This document shows positions 40,840 to 53,700 of a DNA stretch of 64,000 bases, piece by piece. Origin of the DNA: Siniperca chuatsi. Lineage: Eukaryota > Chordata > Actinopteri > Centrarchiformes > Sinipercidae. Made by a program: the position numbers and the translations under genes. The notes under the pieces were generated by a model that did no database searches, was not told where the DNA came from, and saw nothing but the letters and a program-made list of their open reading frames with translations. The number at the start of each line of letters is the position of its first letter. Positions within the stretch are counted from its first letter, which is position 1. The stretch covers positions 4,686,675 through 4,750,674 of the forward strand of contig NC_058046.1 of the NCBI RefSeq assembly GCF_020085105.1. The letters run 5' to 3'.

Positions 40840-41155
40840 ATGGAAGAAGTATTTGCATCCTTTACTTAAGTAAAAGCAGAGCAATATTATACTGTAAAAA
40901 TACTCTGCTATAAGTAAAAGTCCTGCATTTTCAGCTGATCATGGTGGAGTTAATTTTATGTTTTATAAGTAGCTCATATGTTTTGTATGTAAAATCTTGA
41001 TCTTCAAAGTAACAAGTAACTATAGCTGTCAGATAAATGTGCCGGAGTAAAAAGTACAATATTTCCCTCTGAAATGTAGTAAAGTAAAGCACCGTAAAAT
41101 GGAGACACTCAAGTAAAGTACATCAAAATTGTACTTATAAAGTGTTTAGTTACAT
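40840..41155. repeat. hAT-like repeat copy in STAMBP intron 1
   Basis: GATGGAAGAAGTATTTGCAT, then CTTTACTTAAGTAAAAGCAG and, near the far end, ACTCAAGTAAAGTACATC. Same family as 34,587-35,146, without clean ends. The remaining intron 1 sequence to 42,948 shows nothing recognisable. Confidence 0.5.
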
Positions 41156-42967
41156 TTACCAGCTGTTGTAATTTGTGATAAAGTTAGTTTTAGTTTCCTG
41201 AGTTGAGTTTTATTTTTATTTTTTAGAAAACAGACATTTGCTTCATGTTACATTTCCCACGTCTTGAATGAACAACAGAAAATAATAAAGTATTTCACTT
41301 GGGGAAAAATAGCAGTGAGAAAATACATTTTACAAAGCAATGCTGACTTATTTCGTCGTGTATATGGCGCCATCAATGTCCAGTTTCTGATCATTTTGTT
41401 GGCCAGACTGATGGTACAACAGTTTAGACTGAAACACTTTTGAGTAAAAGTGACATTAGTTTCATGAGAAATACAAAGAGAGTAGAAAACACTAAACCGC
41501 TTTTAAGTACGTCCACCTCTCTCCATTTATCAGAACTACGCCTCTTGAGCTAGCCGCTTGAACTGTTAACAGTTGGTCCTCTCGTGTCCATTTCTGTGGG
41601 CTGTACCAGCTAGCCAAGAAGCCATCATGGCAGAATCAATACAAGCCACCTGACTATTACTCAGCATGCTGATGAAGCGTTCTCACATGTCTTCATTTGA
41701 TCAATAAAGAGTCTCAAGTCATACCAAGTGGACCCTCCCAGCAGAGTCATTGCTTTTTTCTAAATATACTCAGCCAGTGATTTTCAGACAGAGTTGTGAC
41801 CTCAACACACGGTGTGAAGACAGAGCCACTGCCTCTTTGTGCTACTTTAAACAAGACGTTGTGTGGTCTTACACTTACTGAATTGATTTACTCAAAACAT
41901 ACATACATGCATGCTTAAGAATTAATAATGAAGCTCAAGTCTTCAGATCATCACATCATACCTATATTAAGTTTCAAATGTTTTTGAACACCGATATTTC
42001 AGCATGATTTGTCAGATCTCCAGCAATATAATTGTGAATTCGTAATAAATACATTTTTTTGTTGAAAATAACTCAAATCCATAAATCTGGAAACACCCTA
42101 TCTCTTGTTGTGTTATTAAGAATTTGGCTTCTAATAAAGCATTAGTTAAAGTCCCCTGAGGATGGGAGTGTTTGCTCATTCATCCGTCCTTGCATGTTAA
42201 GATTTTGGTCTTGGGTGGAAGATGCTCAGCAGTCATAATGGAAAGAAAATGGTAGTTCACAACAGAGAAAATGCAAGCTGTTATTATTCTAAGGAGGCTT
42301 ACGCTAATGAAACACATTGAAAATGGAAGAAAAAGTGTCAGACCAGTGTTATAAAACACACACTGTTTGACTCAACTGTAAGACAAATATACAGTATGTA
42401 GCCTGCTACATGTGCTAAAAGGGTCAGTTCACCCAAATCACAAAGAAACATTTTCTTACTTGTCCCCTTGTGGTATCCAGCCATGCAGATAGTTTTACTT
42501 TTTAGTTTATCGGTTTTATTTCAGCTCAGACTATAACACTTTCAAACTATTAATTTCAAGGAAAACTGTTTACTCTGAGGTCTGTGGATTACTCATGGAC
42601 ATTATTTCTGAGGTTTTAAAAATTCATTTTAGATAAATGTCACCTCCATTGTTTTGGGTTGGTAGCAGAAGTTTCAGAGACAGATTACTCAAAAAGTCAG
42701 CACTCAAAACTGAAACTATCTGCATGTTTAGATACCTGTAGGGATACAGTTAGTGAGAAAGAAGGAAAAAAAAACACACTGTAGGACATTTTTTTTTACA
42801 GAAATGTATTCTAAGTAAGGATTTAACCAAAAATGCCAAAGTAGTGTTCTGAGTGGCAGTGTGCATGGTTTGCATCAGGTTTATCACCACAGCGTTAAAT
42901 AGTAGATTTCACTGAACACAGCATTAAGTCTCTAGCTTGTCTCCGCAGTGTTCCAGCTTGAGCTGTC

Positions 42968-45900
42968 ATGATGGCGGACCACACTGACGTCAGCCTGCAG
43001 CCGGAGGAACGAGTCCGGGCTCTGACCAAGAAGGGAAGCTCAGTGGAAGTAAATGACGATGTTCCCCCGCGCCGCTACTTCCGCTCTGGCATGGAGATGA
43101 TCCGCATGGCTCACATCTACACAGAGGAGGGCAACATCGAGCACGCCTTCGTCCTTTACAATAAATATATCACGTAAGTGTTTACAGCAATGGGCTTGAC
43201 TGACTGAGCTGCTGCTCTGCTTGTCATGAACTTTTATTCGTTTGATTGTATTTGGTACATTAATTGAAGTACTTATTAATTTGTCCTTCATTGTAATCGG
43301 TTTGGTCCTGCTTAGTTTGAGTTTTTTTACGCAGATAAATACATTAAATATGTTGTATATATGCTATAACATTCCCTCCTCTACATTTTGTGATACCTCC
43401 GATGAACGATGAGTAGTTTTCAGAAAACCAACCAGACTCTATGTTGACTTTCATTTCTCTCAATTACAATTTTTAGGCTGTTGTTTTGAATAAGCTTTCA
43501 CAGTGCAGGCATACACAAATATTCATCAGTTAATAACAAGAATATTTTCTTATCACCAAGGCTCTTTATAGAAAAACTTCCCAAACATCGGGATTACAAG
43601 ACCGCTAACATTCCTGAGAAGAAGGACACACTAAAGGTACGCGTACAGAGTTTATACTGTCCTGTATAACAGAGTTTACTTGTTTTTAAGGACATGTTTA
43701 AGCTTAACATTTTGCTCAATCTTCTTCTCAATTCTTTCTTCTCCAGAAACTGAAGGATGTTGCATTTCCGCAAGCAGAGATTCTGAAAAAAGCTCTTTTG
43801 AGGAGATTTGATCAAGACTATGCACAGTATCTTGTCAAAAAGGTCTGTCAGTTCCTGACGCACTGAAATTAATGTGTTCACAGTCTCTTGTATTAGTTTT
43901 AATATATGCATTTTGACACTTAAAGAAACATGTTTAAATCAAAACATTAGGATTAGATTAGATTCAACTTTGTTGTTACTGCACAGAGTAGGTAGACAAC
44001 GAAATGCAGATTAATATTGTAAACATCAACAGAAATATCTAATACATGTTTACAATACAACATTGTATACTGATTTTACTGTATGTTGTGTAAACCCTAA
44101 ATGGGGTGAAACATTAATCAGCAACACAGCAACTGCAAACCACAGTTGTATAAATCCATGCATTTGTTCATTAAGTAAAGTGAGTAAATGGAGGCAAAAC
44201 AATGACATTGACCTTGAATAGTCACATTTTGTATTACAGTGATTGAAACAGATATTAAGTTGAAATCAGCTTAAACCTTAAATGAATTATTCTGCAGCAA
44301 AACTGCTGTTGTAGAAGACAACATCATCGTGACCTGAAGTTCAGCAGATCTCCTGTCACATAATTTTGCTTTGTGTGTCTCTCTTGGGGGAAAAAGAACA
44401 AGAGAGAAAAGTCAAACTTGCATGTATATGATGTGTTCGCTGTATGCTCAGAAAGCGGAGGAGGAGGCCTTGGCGCGGGAGCAGTCCAAGCAGCGAGCGC
44501 TGGACGCGGAGCGGGAGCGTGTGGCTGAGATGCATCGCCGGCAGCAGGAGCAGGAACAGTTCAGTGCCTTCGAGGAGATGATCCGCCGCCAGGAGCTGGA
44601 GAAGGAACGCCAGCGCGTGCTCCTGGAGTTTGCCCCGCCCGCCACGCCTTCCCCTGACACGCCCCTCCTTCCAGGCATCAAGGGCCCCTCGCTGGTCCCC
44701 CCCACCGCCCCAAAGAGCCCAGGGGACCTGTCCGGCAGCACCAACCACCAATACAATTGCCCTCCTGCAACCATGGGCACACCTGCAACCATCGGCGCAC
44801 CTGCAACCATCGGCGCACCTGTAACCATCGGCGCACCTGTAACCATCGGCGCACCTGCCACCAGCCTACCCACCTTCGACAGGTCGCTCAAGCCCGGATC
44901 TGTCGTCAGCCCAGGGAACAACAGTGAGTTAATCTTTTCCTGACGCGAGGGGCTGGCCTTCAGAGGATTTAAATACTGCCCTACTCCTGCTTTAAAGTAT
45001 TTATTCTTCTGAGCTGATTTCTTTTCCCCTGACCTACTTAATTTCCTGTTAATACCATGCCTTGTTTCAGAACATCACAAGAATCTAACTTTCTAACTTT
45101 ATTGCTCTACATGGTTTTTGCAGATACAATGGTGGATGCCCTTCGGCAGTTGGCTGTTCCCGCTGAGCTGTGCCGGAGCTTTCTGAGGTTGGCTGAGGCC
45201 AACACAAGCCGAGCTGTAGAAACTTGTGGCATCCTGTGTGGCAAACTGGTAAGGCTCTGGAACAGAGCGACTGTGTTGAACCAGTAGTATTGAATCCACT
45301 TCTGAATAGATCTGTTACAGGAAGCACAACATTTCTTATGTTTTCATTGTGTTTAAATTAGGAGTTTAAATCATCAGTGAAACTACAATTTGGCATCATT
45401 GAATTCCATAACCTGAGATGGTTAAAGAAGGAAATTCCTTGTTCCAGTGTTCATAATAATGAAAACAAAAACTTGCTGTTTCAGGATGTTTTCTGTAATT
45501 CGTATTTATCAGGCCATGAATGTGTGAGTAATGTGGATTTGTAGAATTTGAAACTGAGACATCAGCTGACCTCCAACCCCAGAGGGGTAGAACATAATCT
45601 GACACTTCTCTCACAGTCCTAGATCTGCCGTGGCTTCTGTTTGAATTATATCGTTTGCTGGTCGGGTTAACTTAGAGCTCTTTTCACTTTGTTATGAGCA
45701 TGACTGAGCAATTTTGCCAGCAGCAAACTAGGAAGTGCGCTATTAATTTTGTTCATACAGAGTCCTTGAATAGATTGTTGGCAGACGGTGGCTTTGCATA
45801 ATTTAAAAGGATGGAATAATGTGACAAACACTGTTGTGTTTGTTCCAGACCAGAAATGCTTTTACTGTGACCCACGTCATTGTACCAAAGCAGTGTGGTG

Positions 45901-46466
45901 GACCGGACTATTGTGACACAGAAAATGAGGAGGAACTCTTCCTCATTCAGGACCAGTACGATCTCATCACCCTGGGCTGGATACATGTGAGTAAAGATGG
46001 GACGATTCTGGCCAGTGCTGTCAAATAATAACTTTCCCAAAGTGTGTAAACCACAAAATCAACTGCATCACTAACAATTCAGAGAACACGTGATGCAATG
46101 AATCCCGTGTTTTGTGTCTGGTGTATGTTTTGTATTCCTGCTAGTGGATTTTGATTGGAGAAACCTTTTCAAGGATCTATAACATTGTCATTAAACAATA
46201 ACGCGCTACAGGAACATGATATGTTATGTTGTTTTAAATAAAGAATCATGATCATGAGAATTGTGACCTCATAGGGCTGAGGAATGTGACTTAAATCAAT
46301 ATCATGATATTAAGAGGAATATTTTTTAGATATTGATATATATCACGATATGGCAAATGTGTGCAAAATCACTTACAATATAATCAAACTCAAGTTCAAT
46401 ATAGTGAATTAAATTAGATAAAACTCTTGACACGTGTAAAACAAAAGGCTTAACTCATTTTTTTGG

Positions 46467-46526
<60 letters not shown>

Positions 46527-48305
46527 TATTGTTATGATACAATTCCCCAAAAGTTAATATACAATAATATTGAACTATGAACTATTACCCAGCCCTAGTA
46601 ACCACAGGACTTGAGTTATTATAATATCAAATTGATTAATTTTACACTTTTCTATCAACAACGTAAGTAGAAGTGGGGTTAGTAAATTATACTGTAGGCT
46701 GCTTTCGACAGAACTCAACAAACTTGCGCAAAATGTGGTTTGGCAATCCAGAGGCTCACAAGAATAATTTTTTACACCAAATGTAGCGTAGCGCGTATAT
46801 GCAGGTTTTTAAACGCAGGTAAACCCTGCGTCCGGAACTTCAGCGCGTGTAGTAGCATCGCGCCGGGAAAAGTGCCAAAAATTAGCATGTCCATCTGGGT
46901 GTCATGTTTCCATCACTGCCGATCGGAGCTGGAGCCGATAAATATCCGTGGCTACTGCAGAGTCATTTGACCTGGGAATGAATGCCGATTGTACCCTTTC
47001 CCACTGAAGACGAAGGCCAGATGTTAGTGGGTGTTAGGGGCTCTTTTGTCCAGTGTGAAAGGGGCGTAGGATGTCACGGTGGTCTATCATAAACAGCTGA
47101 TACTGTTTTTGTCATTTTTCCAGTAAATTAAATCATCATCAAGTATGTGTTTGTCCACTGAAAACCAGTTGACCATGTAAACTGATGTCTGTCCGCTGCG
47201 TTTCCCAGACTCACCCTACACAGACGGCCTTCCTGTCCAGCGTCGACCTCCACACACACTGCTCCTACCAGATGATGATGCCAGAGGCCATCGCTATCGT
47301 CTGCTCGCCTAAGTTTAACGAGTGAGATCTCCTTCCTATTGTTACATGTGCTTGTCAGTATACTGGCAGTGTGTTTTCCTAAAGTCTCTTTGTGCTAAAG
47401 TGTGACGTTGTGTTTGTCACAGAATCGGCTACTTCAGGTTGACGGATCGAGGAACAAATGAGATCTCCACATGCAAACAGAAAGGCTTTCACCCTCACAG
47501 CAAGGACCCCCCTCTATTTACAGTAAGTACACCTCTACTGTGAGGCCAAAATTCCTGAGACAAGGGAGACTGCACTGGGAACGAGAGGGACAATTTTAAG
47601 TCATATGCAGACTTTTTATCTTGTTTTAATGGGTCTGATCTTCCAAATCACTAAAAAATATCTTGTCTTACTTACCTCTAGTGGTGTCTATCCAGGTCCA
47701 GGTTTTGAGATATCTGTTTTGAGGTAGTGCAGTACAATGAAGGTGAATAAAAAAATTGTTTGTGATGTTAACAGCATTGAAAAACTCAACACTAACATCT
47801 CTTTCCATACACAACTGCCCCAAAGTCACTCTGGATAATCTACAGAACATACTATGTCCAATTTTCACCGGAACAACTCTTTGCAAACAAAAAACAAAAG
47901 AGAGAGAGAGACAACTTTATAAGTGGAAATCATATGGTATAGTTTGGGGGTGGAGAGATCTTCCAGCAAATATACTATACATGTAGATTTGGGTACCACT
48001 TGAGTTAAGAGAGAAGGTTGAAAAAGGATAAACTAAACCAAAATAGGCAGTCTGTTATGCAGTTTCTTAAAAAAAAAGAATCATTGTTTTTCTTTATTTT
48101 CATTTCTGTTTTTTTTTTAAATGTACATTTTCAATAATGGCCAGTGTTAATTTGTGAAAAGAATAGCCTGTTTTGCAAGCAGTACTGCATTGTAGCTTTT
48201 TTTCTGTCCACGTGAGCAAACTCTAACTCAAAGCTGTTTCTCGTTTTGCAGCACGCGGGACATGTCACCATCACCGATGACACTGTCTCCATGATGGATT
48301 TGCGG

Positions 48306-48308
<3 letters not shown>
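42968..48308 (+). CDS. stambp: STAMBP (AMSH), K63-specific endosomal deubiquitinase
   Basis: AMSH is a zinc JAMM metalloprotease that removes K63-linked ubiquitin chains from endosomal cargo. Exons: 42968-43173, 43561-43636, 43747-43842, 44452-44923, 45124-45248, 45849-45986, 47209-47321, 47423-47522, 48252-48308; 460 residues (human 424), all GT/AG, phases consistent. Residues 1-135 form the MIT domain ([24 protein letters not shown]), which binds ESCRT-III CHMP3. A charged coiled coil follows (about 127-185, [15 protein letters not shown]). A Pro/Thr-rich linker carries five six-residue repeats (232-261), then the STAM SH3-binding motif PTFDRSLKP (266-274). In the JAMM domain the zinc and catalytic set is E316 (VETCGILCG), H371, H373 and D384 ([16 protein letters not shown]); an intron splits H371 from T372. 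The Ub-specific insert [12 protein letters not shown] is present. C terminus SMMDLR. Tandem ATGs at 42968 and 42971; the second (MADH) matches orthologues. Confidence 0.96.
44767..44856 (+). repeat. stambp: In-frame 18-bp minisatellite in STAMBP exon
   Basis: Five consecutive 18-base units of the form GCAACCATCGGCGCACCT; unit 1 has ATGGGCACA, units 4 and 5 start GTA. Each encodes six residues, (A/V)TIGAP, giving residues 232-261. A partial sixth unit (GCCACC) follows before [11 protein letters not shown]. Units 2 and 3 are identical, as are 4 and 5, a sign of recent duplication. Confidence 0.95.
46472..46525. repeat. (AT)n microsatellite
   Basis: 54 alternating bases in the STAMBP intron 45,987-47,208; flanking text (ATATCATGATATT, GATATATATCACGATATGG) is itself rich in short palindromes and may be a degraded MITE. 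Confidence 0.9.
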
Positions 48309-48337
<29 letters not shown>

Positions 48338-48650
48338 CACCAGTACACTCATAGACTGTTTTATCAAACTTCAGACATTTCAGTGGAGAAAACACTCACT
48401 TATTTTTCAGGACGGTACTGAGCAAATGCAGGCCACGAGTTTACCATTTATATGGACTTCAATTGTTCTCAAAGGGAACAACATTGTGAACTTGTTTTTT
48501 GCTCTTTAAGAAAAATTCCACATATTATTGCACTTTCCAAGCAAACAACTATCTGCTTAATGGACTGGCAAACCTCTGGCTCTTCAACCCCTCTGTTTTT
48601 GTCAGCATGTGCTCTACTTCCTTACTTTTGTTTTTGCCATTAATAAAAAT
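48309..48650 (+). other. stambp: STAMBP 3' untranslated region with T29 tract and polyadenylation signal
   Basis: 29 T follow the TGA stop directly (48,309-48,337). A canonical AATAAA at 48,642-48,647 gives an inferred 3' untranslated region of about 350-360 bases. A later AATAAA near 49,513 is an alternative. Confidence 0.6.
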
Positions 48651-50520
48651 GTATGTTTGTCAGTGACAGATAAGTGTCTTATAACCCAACCTTTGTTTCT
48701 TTCATTGTCATTGAAGTTTGGTTCTGGCTGACAGATAAAGTGCCAAGGACGAGAACATTCACTTGTTGTTGAGTTGTTCATTGTGCAACATGAAGTTCAG
48801 TGTGAAGCCTTAGGTTTGTGATCACGTCTTTGTTCTTTTGTCTTTCCTTCATAAGCTGTTGAAGGGCTATGACTGATGACAGAAAGGAAAGCCAGTTGCA
48901 ACTCAGGTATGCAGGCAGTGTTGCTGTTGCTGCTCTGTATTATATTTTTCTATACAAACACCATCACTCCACAGTATCCTTTAAATAACAGAAATACTTT
49001 ATAAAGGGTTTTGTTTGAAGTTTAGTTGCTGCTCACGATGATCCACCTTTTTTATGTTTTCATTTCCTTATTCTTTGTTTGTGTTTTGTGGGGGGAAAGG
49101 GTTGGCAGTACCTGTATAATGTGTCCATGCTTCAGAGGACGTGTGCAACAGGCTGAATGTACCTTCTTCTACACATTACTACTACTACTACTACTTCATG
49201 CCTCTAACCATTTTTGTTTGCTCCCTTGTTAGAAGAAGTCAATGATTAGGCATAATTATACCTTCAATTAATTAAATGCCAAGCCTTATTGTAGATTCAT
49301 TGATTCTGCATTGTTTTGTTGTCTGTTACGTTTGTCCAGTTAGTTACATCGTACAAATTTTAGTTACAGAGAAGATGATGCATTATTTGTGCTTGAGATT
49401 ACATGTGAGAGAAAAAAAAGAGAGAAATAATAGACACCAAGTGTAAAACATTTAAACTAAATATGATTACTCTGCACCCAGTGAAGACAATGAGGGTGAA
49501 AGTGGATTCAATAATAAATACCACGGCTGTTTTCAGTGTAATGCGCATACTTGTGAATTAACAAGAGGACGAGCCAAATGTGTGCATTATCAAGCAAACT
49601 AATCTCCGTCCACAGATGATCTAAGACAACATTTACAAAGATCAGACAAAACGAGTTTTCAATGGTTTTCCATGAGATGAATGGATTCCTTAACAGATGA
49701 TAAATGAGTATGTCATATGGAGTATTTAAACAAGATTGTTTTTATGATTTACAGTGAACATAAGTCATTTCATGCAGGTAGAGAGAAGGTAAGAGAATTA
49801 AAACAGTGACAGAGATCTAAATATTTCTGATATCCTGGGAAGGTGGAGGCAATGGTAACCAGAAACATAGTTTTGGGGGTTTTGACTGGAGAGGAAACAA
49901 ATGTGAGGCAGGAAAGCTGTCAAAAAAACATTAATTAGAACAGGGCTGAATACAATATAAATACTATTTATAACATTTTTCAACTGGTATAGTATTCCTG
50001 ACTTTAGGTTTTGCTTTTTAAAGAAAAGTGACAGGAAATGTATACATTTTTATTTATCTTTTTTTTTTTTAAATGATCTTTTTAGAAAGCATGAAATAAA
50101 AAAAAAAGGTAGGCAGAGAAATCTCCAATGCTCCATGCATGTTCCAACAGGTGTTGGGATAGTTAGCTTAAGAAAATAAAATAAAAAACCTTATACTTAA
50201 TATATATAATGATGCATGTAAGACATTTGGGGTTTGCAAAAACAATAATAGAGAGGCCAACGAGTGAAAATGTGTTCTTCTTTTAACCATTCCTCCAGTG
50301 GAGGGCGGCAGAGTGCCGTTGTTATAAGCGGTATGCCGTTATTGACGAGGCCGACATCTGTGCCAGAAAGACTAGAAATGATGACACAATTACGAAAAAC
50401 AGAGCGGGTAGAGGACAATGTTAAAGGTCTATAGCATGTGGAGACAGGTTATTTAGTTTTTTAAGGATGACTGGACTGGAAAGACGGCTGTAAAATGAAT
50501 AGATACTAAGGGAGGGAAAA
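48651..50520. other. Intergenic sequence between STAMBP and PPIL2
   Basis: AT-rich; holds an ACTACTACTACTACTAC run at about 49,177-49,195 and a T/A-homopolymer patch at 50,060-50,107. No frame here has a family motif or splice context. I see no gene. Confidence 0.4.
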
Positions 50521-50590
50521 CCTGAAGGTGGCAGTAATGCAACATCGTGGATGCCGACTGCCGTAAAAACTCACAGAAGAAGAAGAATGA
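50521..50590 (+). mobile_element. LINE 3' tail, second copy
   Basis: GAAGGTGGCAGTAATGCAAC, then GGATGCCGACTGCCGTAAAA and AGAAGAAGAAGAATGACGAC, matches the tail of the LINE at 40,115-40,200. Sequence further upstream does not clearly align, so it may be a short 5'-truncated insertion. It ends about 125 bases before the PPIL2 start codon. Confidence 0.65.
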
Positions 50591-50715
50591 CGACAACGAC
50601 AAAGCGCATAAACAGGAAGTCACAGAAGGCGATCCGAGCGATCAGGTTCTGTTTTGGTTAGCTACGGCTGTCGTTTTACTGTAAGTAGTCTTTCAGACCT
50701 ACACACAAACTCAAA
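50591..50715 (+). promoter_or_regulatory. ppil2: PPIL2 promoter and 5' leader
   Basis: AACAGGAAGTCACAG (about 50,610-50,624) holds an ETS-type core. No TATA box. The leader is short and runs straight into the start-codon exon (AAAATGGGG context). The transcription start is inferred near 50,630-50,680. Confidence 0.45.
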
Positions 50716-53700
50716 ATGGGGAAGCGACAGCACCAAAAAGACAAAATGTGAGTATAAAATTTACCCTGAGCAATACACCGCGTCGTTGTCACGCGCTTGT
50801 TGTTGTTAGCTTAACTGGCTAATAGTGTTTGCTAACGAGCTAGCTTGCTAACTTACAGTCGCTTATTTCTGGCATTACTTTAGGTATAACTTTATTTAAG
50901 ATTGCTTCGTTGTCTGTCCTCTTATTTATATGTGTGTTTTATCCTACTTACAGGTACATCACATGTTCAGAGTACACACATTTTTATGGAGGAAAGCGAG
51001 CAGGTGAGTTGTATTTTAACGTGTATTTCTTTGATGTTCACCCATTCTAATTTTAACGTTACCTGGTTAAAACAAAGGTTAATAGTTAAAAGCTCTGAAG
51101 TTACCGTTTGAATTATTTATGCTTTTCGGCTTTTATATATTATGTTATACTCTTACCAGCTAGCTGCCACTCTAAACTTCATAGAGGCTATTGAATCTAC
51201 ATTCAGTTGCAAGTTTATTAGATCTACCTAGCTAAAACTAATGTAGTCTAATACAACAGCCCTACAATAAGTCCTACCTTCATGCAGGTTAATATTTTCA
51301 GTTTTTGTTGAAACTATTTCAGAGAGGCATTGATCAGCTTTATGCAAATTCTTAAGGTTGAATTTTACTGTGTTAACTAATATTTTTGTCTGACCATTAT
51401 AACCTTCCAAAGGTAGAATTTATTGCAGGGCTGTTGTTGTGACCCCTCATAACAAAGCAATGTCTACTTGCGACTCCTTGTTAGCGGTTGTATATGTGTA
51501 CCAGTTGCGAACAGTTCAACCAAAGAATGATTTCCCCTTCCTTGTTTTTATTTGAATAGCTTTTACAGGCCTGAAGAGGTCAAACTATCCAGTAATTCAC
51601 AGGGGGGGGGGGGCAAAGATTAGATGAAAGACTGATAAATTGAACATTATTTTGTATGGCTGAAATGTGTTTTCTGCTTTCCTATCCTGTTAATAATCTT
51701 ATGACCACTTGTCGGGTCTCTAACCCCATGTTGGGAACCACTGTACTAGACTGTATTAGTTTTGGCTACACTAGGTAGACCTAATACACTAGTAACTTGG
51801 TCTATAGAGGCCAGTAAAACTATTTTAATATCCACGATTCTACCCATCATTGTCTACAAAATAACACGTAGAGTAACTGTTCAGTTTTTGTCTTTAAGAA
51901 TCAAGTGGATGTATGGAAATTAATGCCATTTGATCTTTTGTTTTAGTTTTGCTTTATGTTTTTACTTTTCAGAAATCCCACAGACAAACTTCAGACGGCT
52001 TCCATTTGACCACTGCAGGTAAGAAGAGACTTGTTTACCATCCCTAGTAGAGGCACATTAGATCTTAATCTTAATTGTATTCTCCACAATAAGTTTGCTA
52101 TTAGACCACTAACAAATTCTGGGCAGTAGTAGGGGATACTTGACAGCAATATATTGCATAAACGGGGAAAATCCATGCAATAAAATGTATGAAAATATGG
52201 CTAGACATGTGTTTTTGATGAGTAATTGTAAATTATATTCCATTTGTCTCATTTTGACCTAACTGTTTTCTGTGAAATGTTTCAGCTTGTCCCTTCAGCC
52301 GTTTGAGTATCCTGTCTGTACTGACGAGGGAGTCGTCTTTGACCTGCTGTAAGTAGCTGATGCTAATTTAAAAAAACATTTTTACAATGGGTATGTCTGA
52401 CTATAAGTGACCTTTTGACTATCAGCTGTCATTAGGTGTAAATGTAATACACATGCTGGCTGGCTACTAGACAAACCTGTGAAGAAAAACAGGTAAAATG
52501 TTCTGATCTAAATAATTAGTCACTCAAACCAATCAAATACCAACTGTGTCTTATTGCTTGCTTTGTCCTGCTAGTGGAGGGGTGTTAAGGATGACTTTGA
52601 TGGTCAGTCTGTTGCATGATTTGTCTGTCAACTCAATACTAGTTAAGATATCTCTGCAACTGTTGATACAGGGAGCTCGTGGTAATCCTACTTCGAGCCT
52701 TGTGTCTTTTATTGTTGGTGTCATACTGAACACAATAGGAAAGAAAATTGTTAAAGGCAGAAAATATGCTGAGGATGAAGGATTGTTGTTTGTTGTTGAA
52801 AACATATTGTAGCTCATATGTATAGTGGTATATGGTTGTGTCTGGTTTGACCTCGAGTAAAGATCACTTCATTTCTATCCCGTGTTTCAGGAGCATCGTC
52901 CCGTGGATCAAGAAGTATGGTACTAATCCGACCTCTGGAGAGGTAAGCAACAAACATGCATCATGCAGCCAAACAGCATGTTTAGTCAACAGACTGTTCC
53001 CCCTGCTACTGTCATCTTTACAAGGCAGCTTCTTGGTGGTTAAAATATTAACGTTCATATTTTAGTTTAGTGCATTTATATGTCACTGACCATGTACAAA
53101 AAAAACATTAATTTCATACAAAGAGAAGAGATGCATTTTACCAGATTTAGCTACTAGCAACTTTTCATCTGCAGTGCTTGGGCAGGTAGACACAAACACC
53201 ACTGCTACTACTTGTACAAGTGATACAAATACAAGTTCAAAATGCAATAAATATTGAATTCAGTCATATATCCAAACATACAGTACAAACAAATTACATC
53301 ATTACACCCAACCCTATGCAATATAAATGCTCATTTCCAGTCAGCATCCCTCCCCCTTAATGTTGCTTCAGAGAAGTGCTGAAACAATTAGTCATTTGAA
53401 CTGACAAATTATTTTGTTAATTGATTAAGTAATTTATAAAGCAAAAAATGCAAAACATTTGCTGGTTCCAGCTTCTCACATGTTTTGGATTGGCTGTCTC
53501 GATTGATTATCCTTGGGTTCTGGTCTGTTGGTCAGAAAATTAAGGACGTCTCCTTGGACACTAGGAAATTGTCATGGGCATTTTTCACTATTCTCTGACA
53601 TTTTTATAGACTAAACAATTAACAGATTAATTGAAAGATTTGATTATGATTTTAATAATTTGTTCCAGCTATACTTCAGGGGTTTAAAATTATTATTATA

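Noticed and set aside
44356-44921. Antisense frames of 131 and 157 codons over STAMBP exon 44452-44923
   Set aside because: Shadows of a GC-rich coding exon; the repeated MVTGAP pattern is the antisense of the minisatellite.
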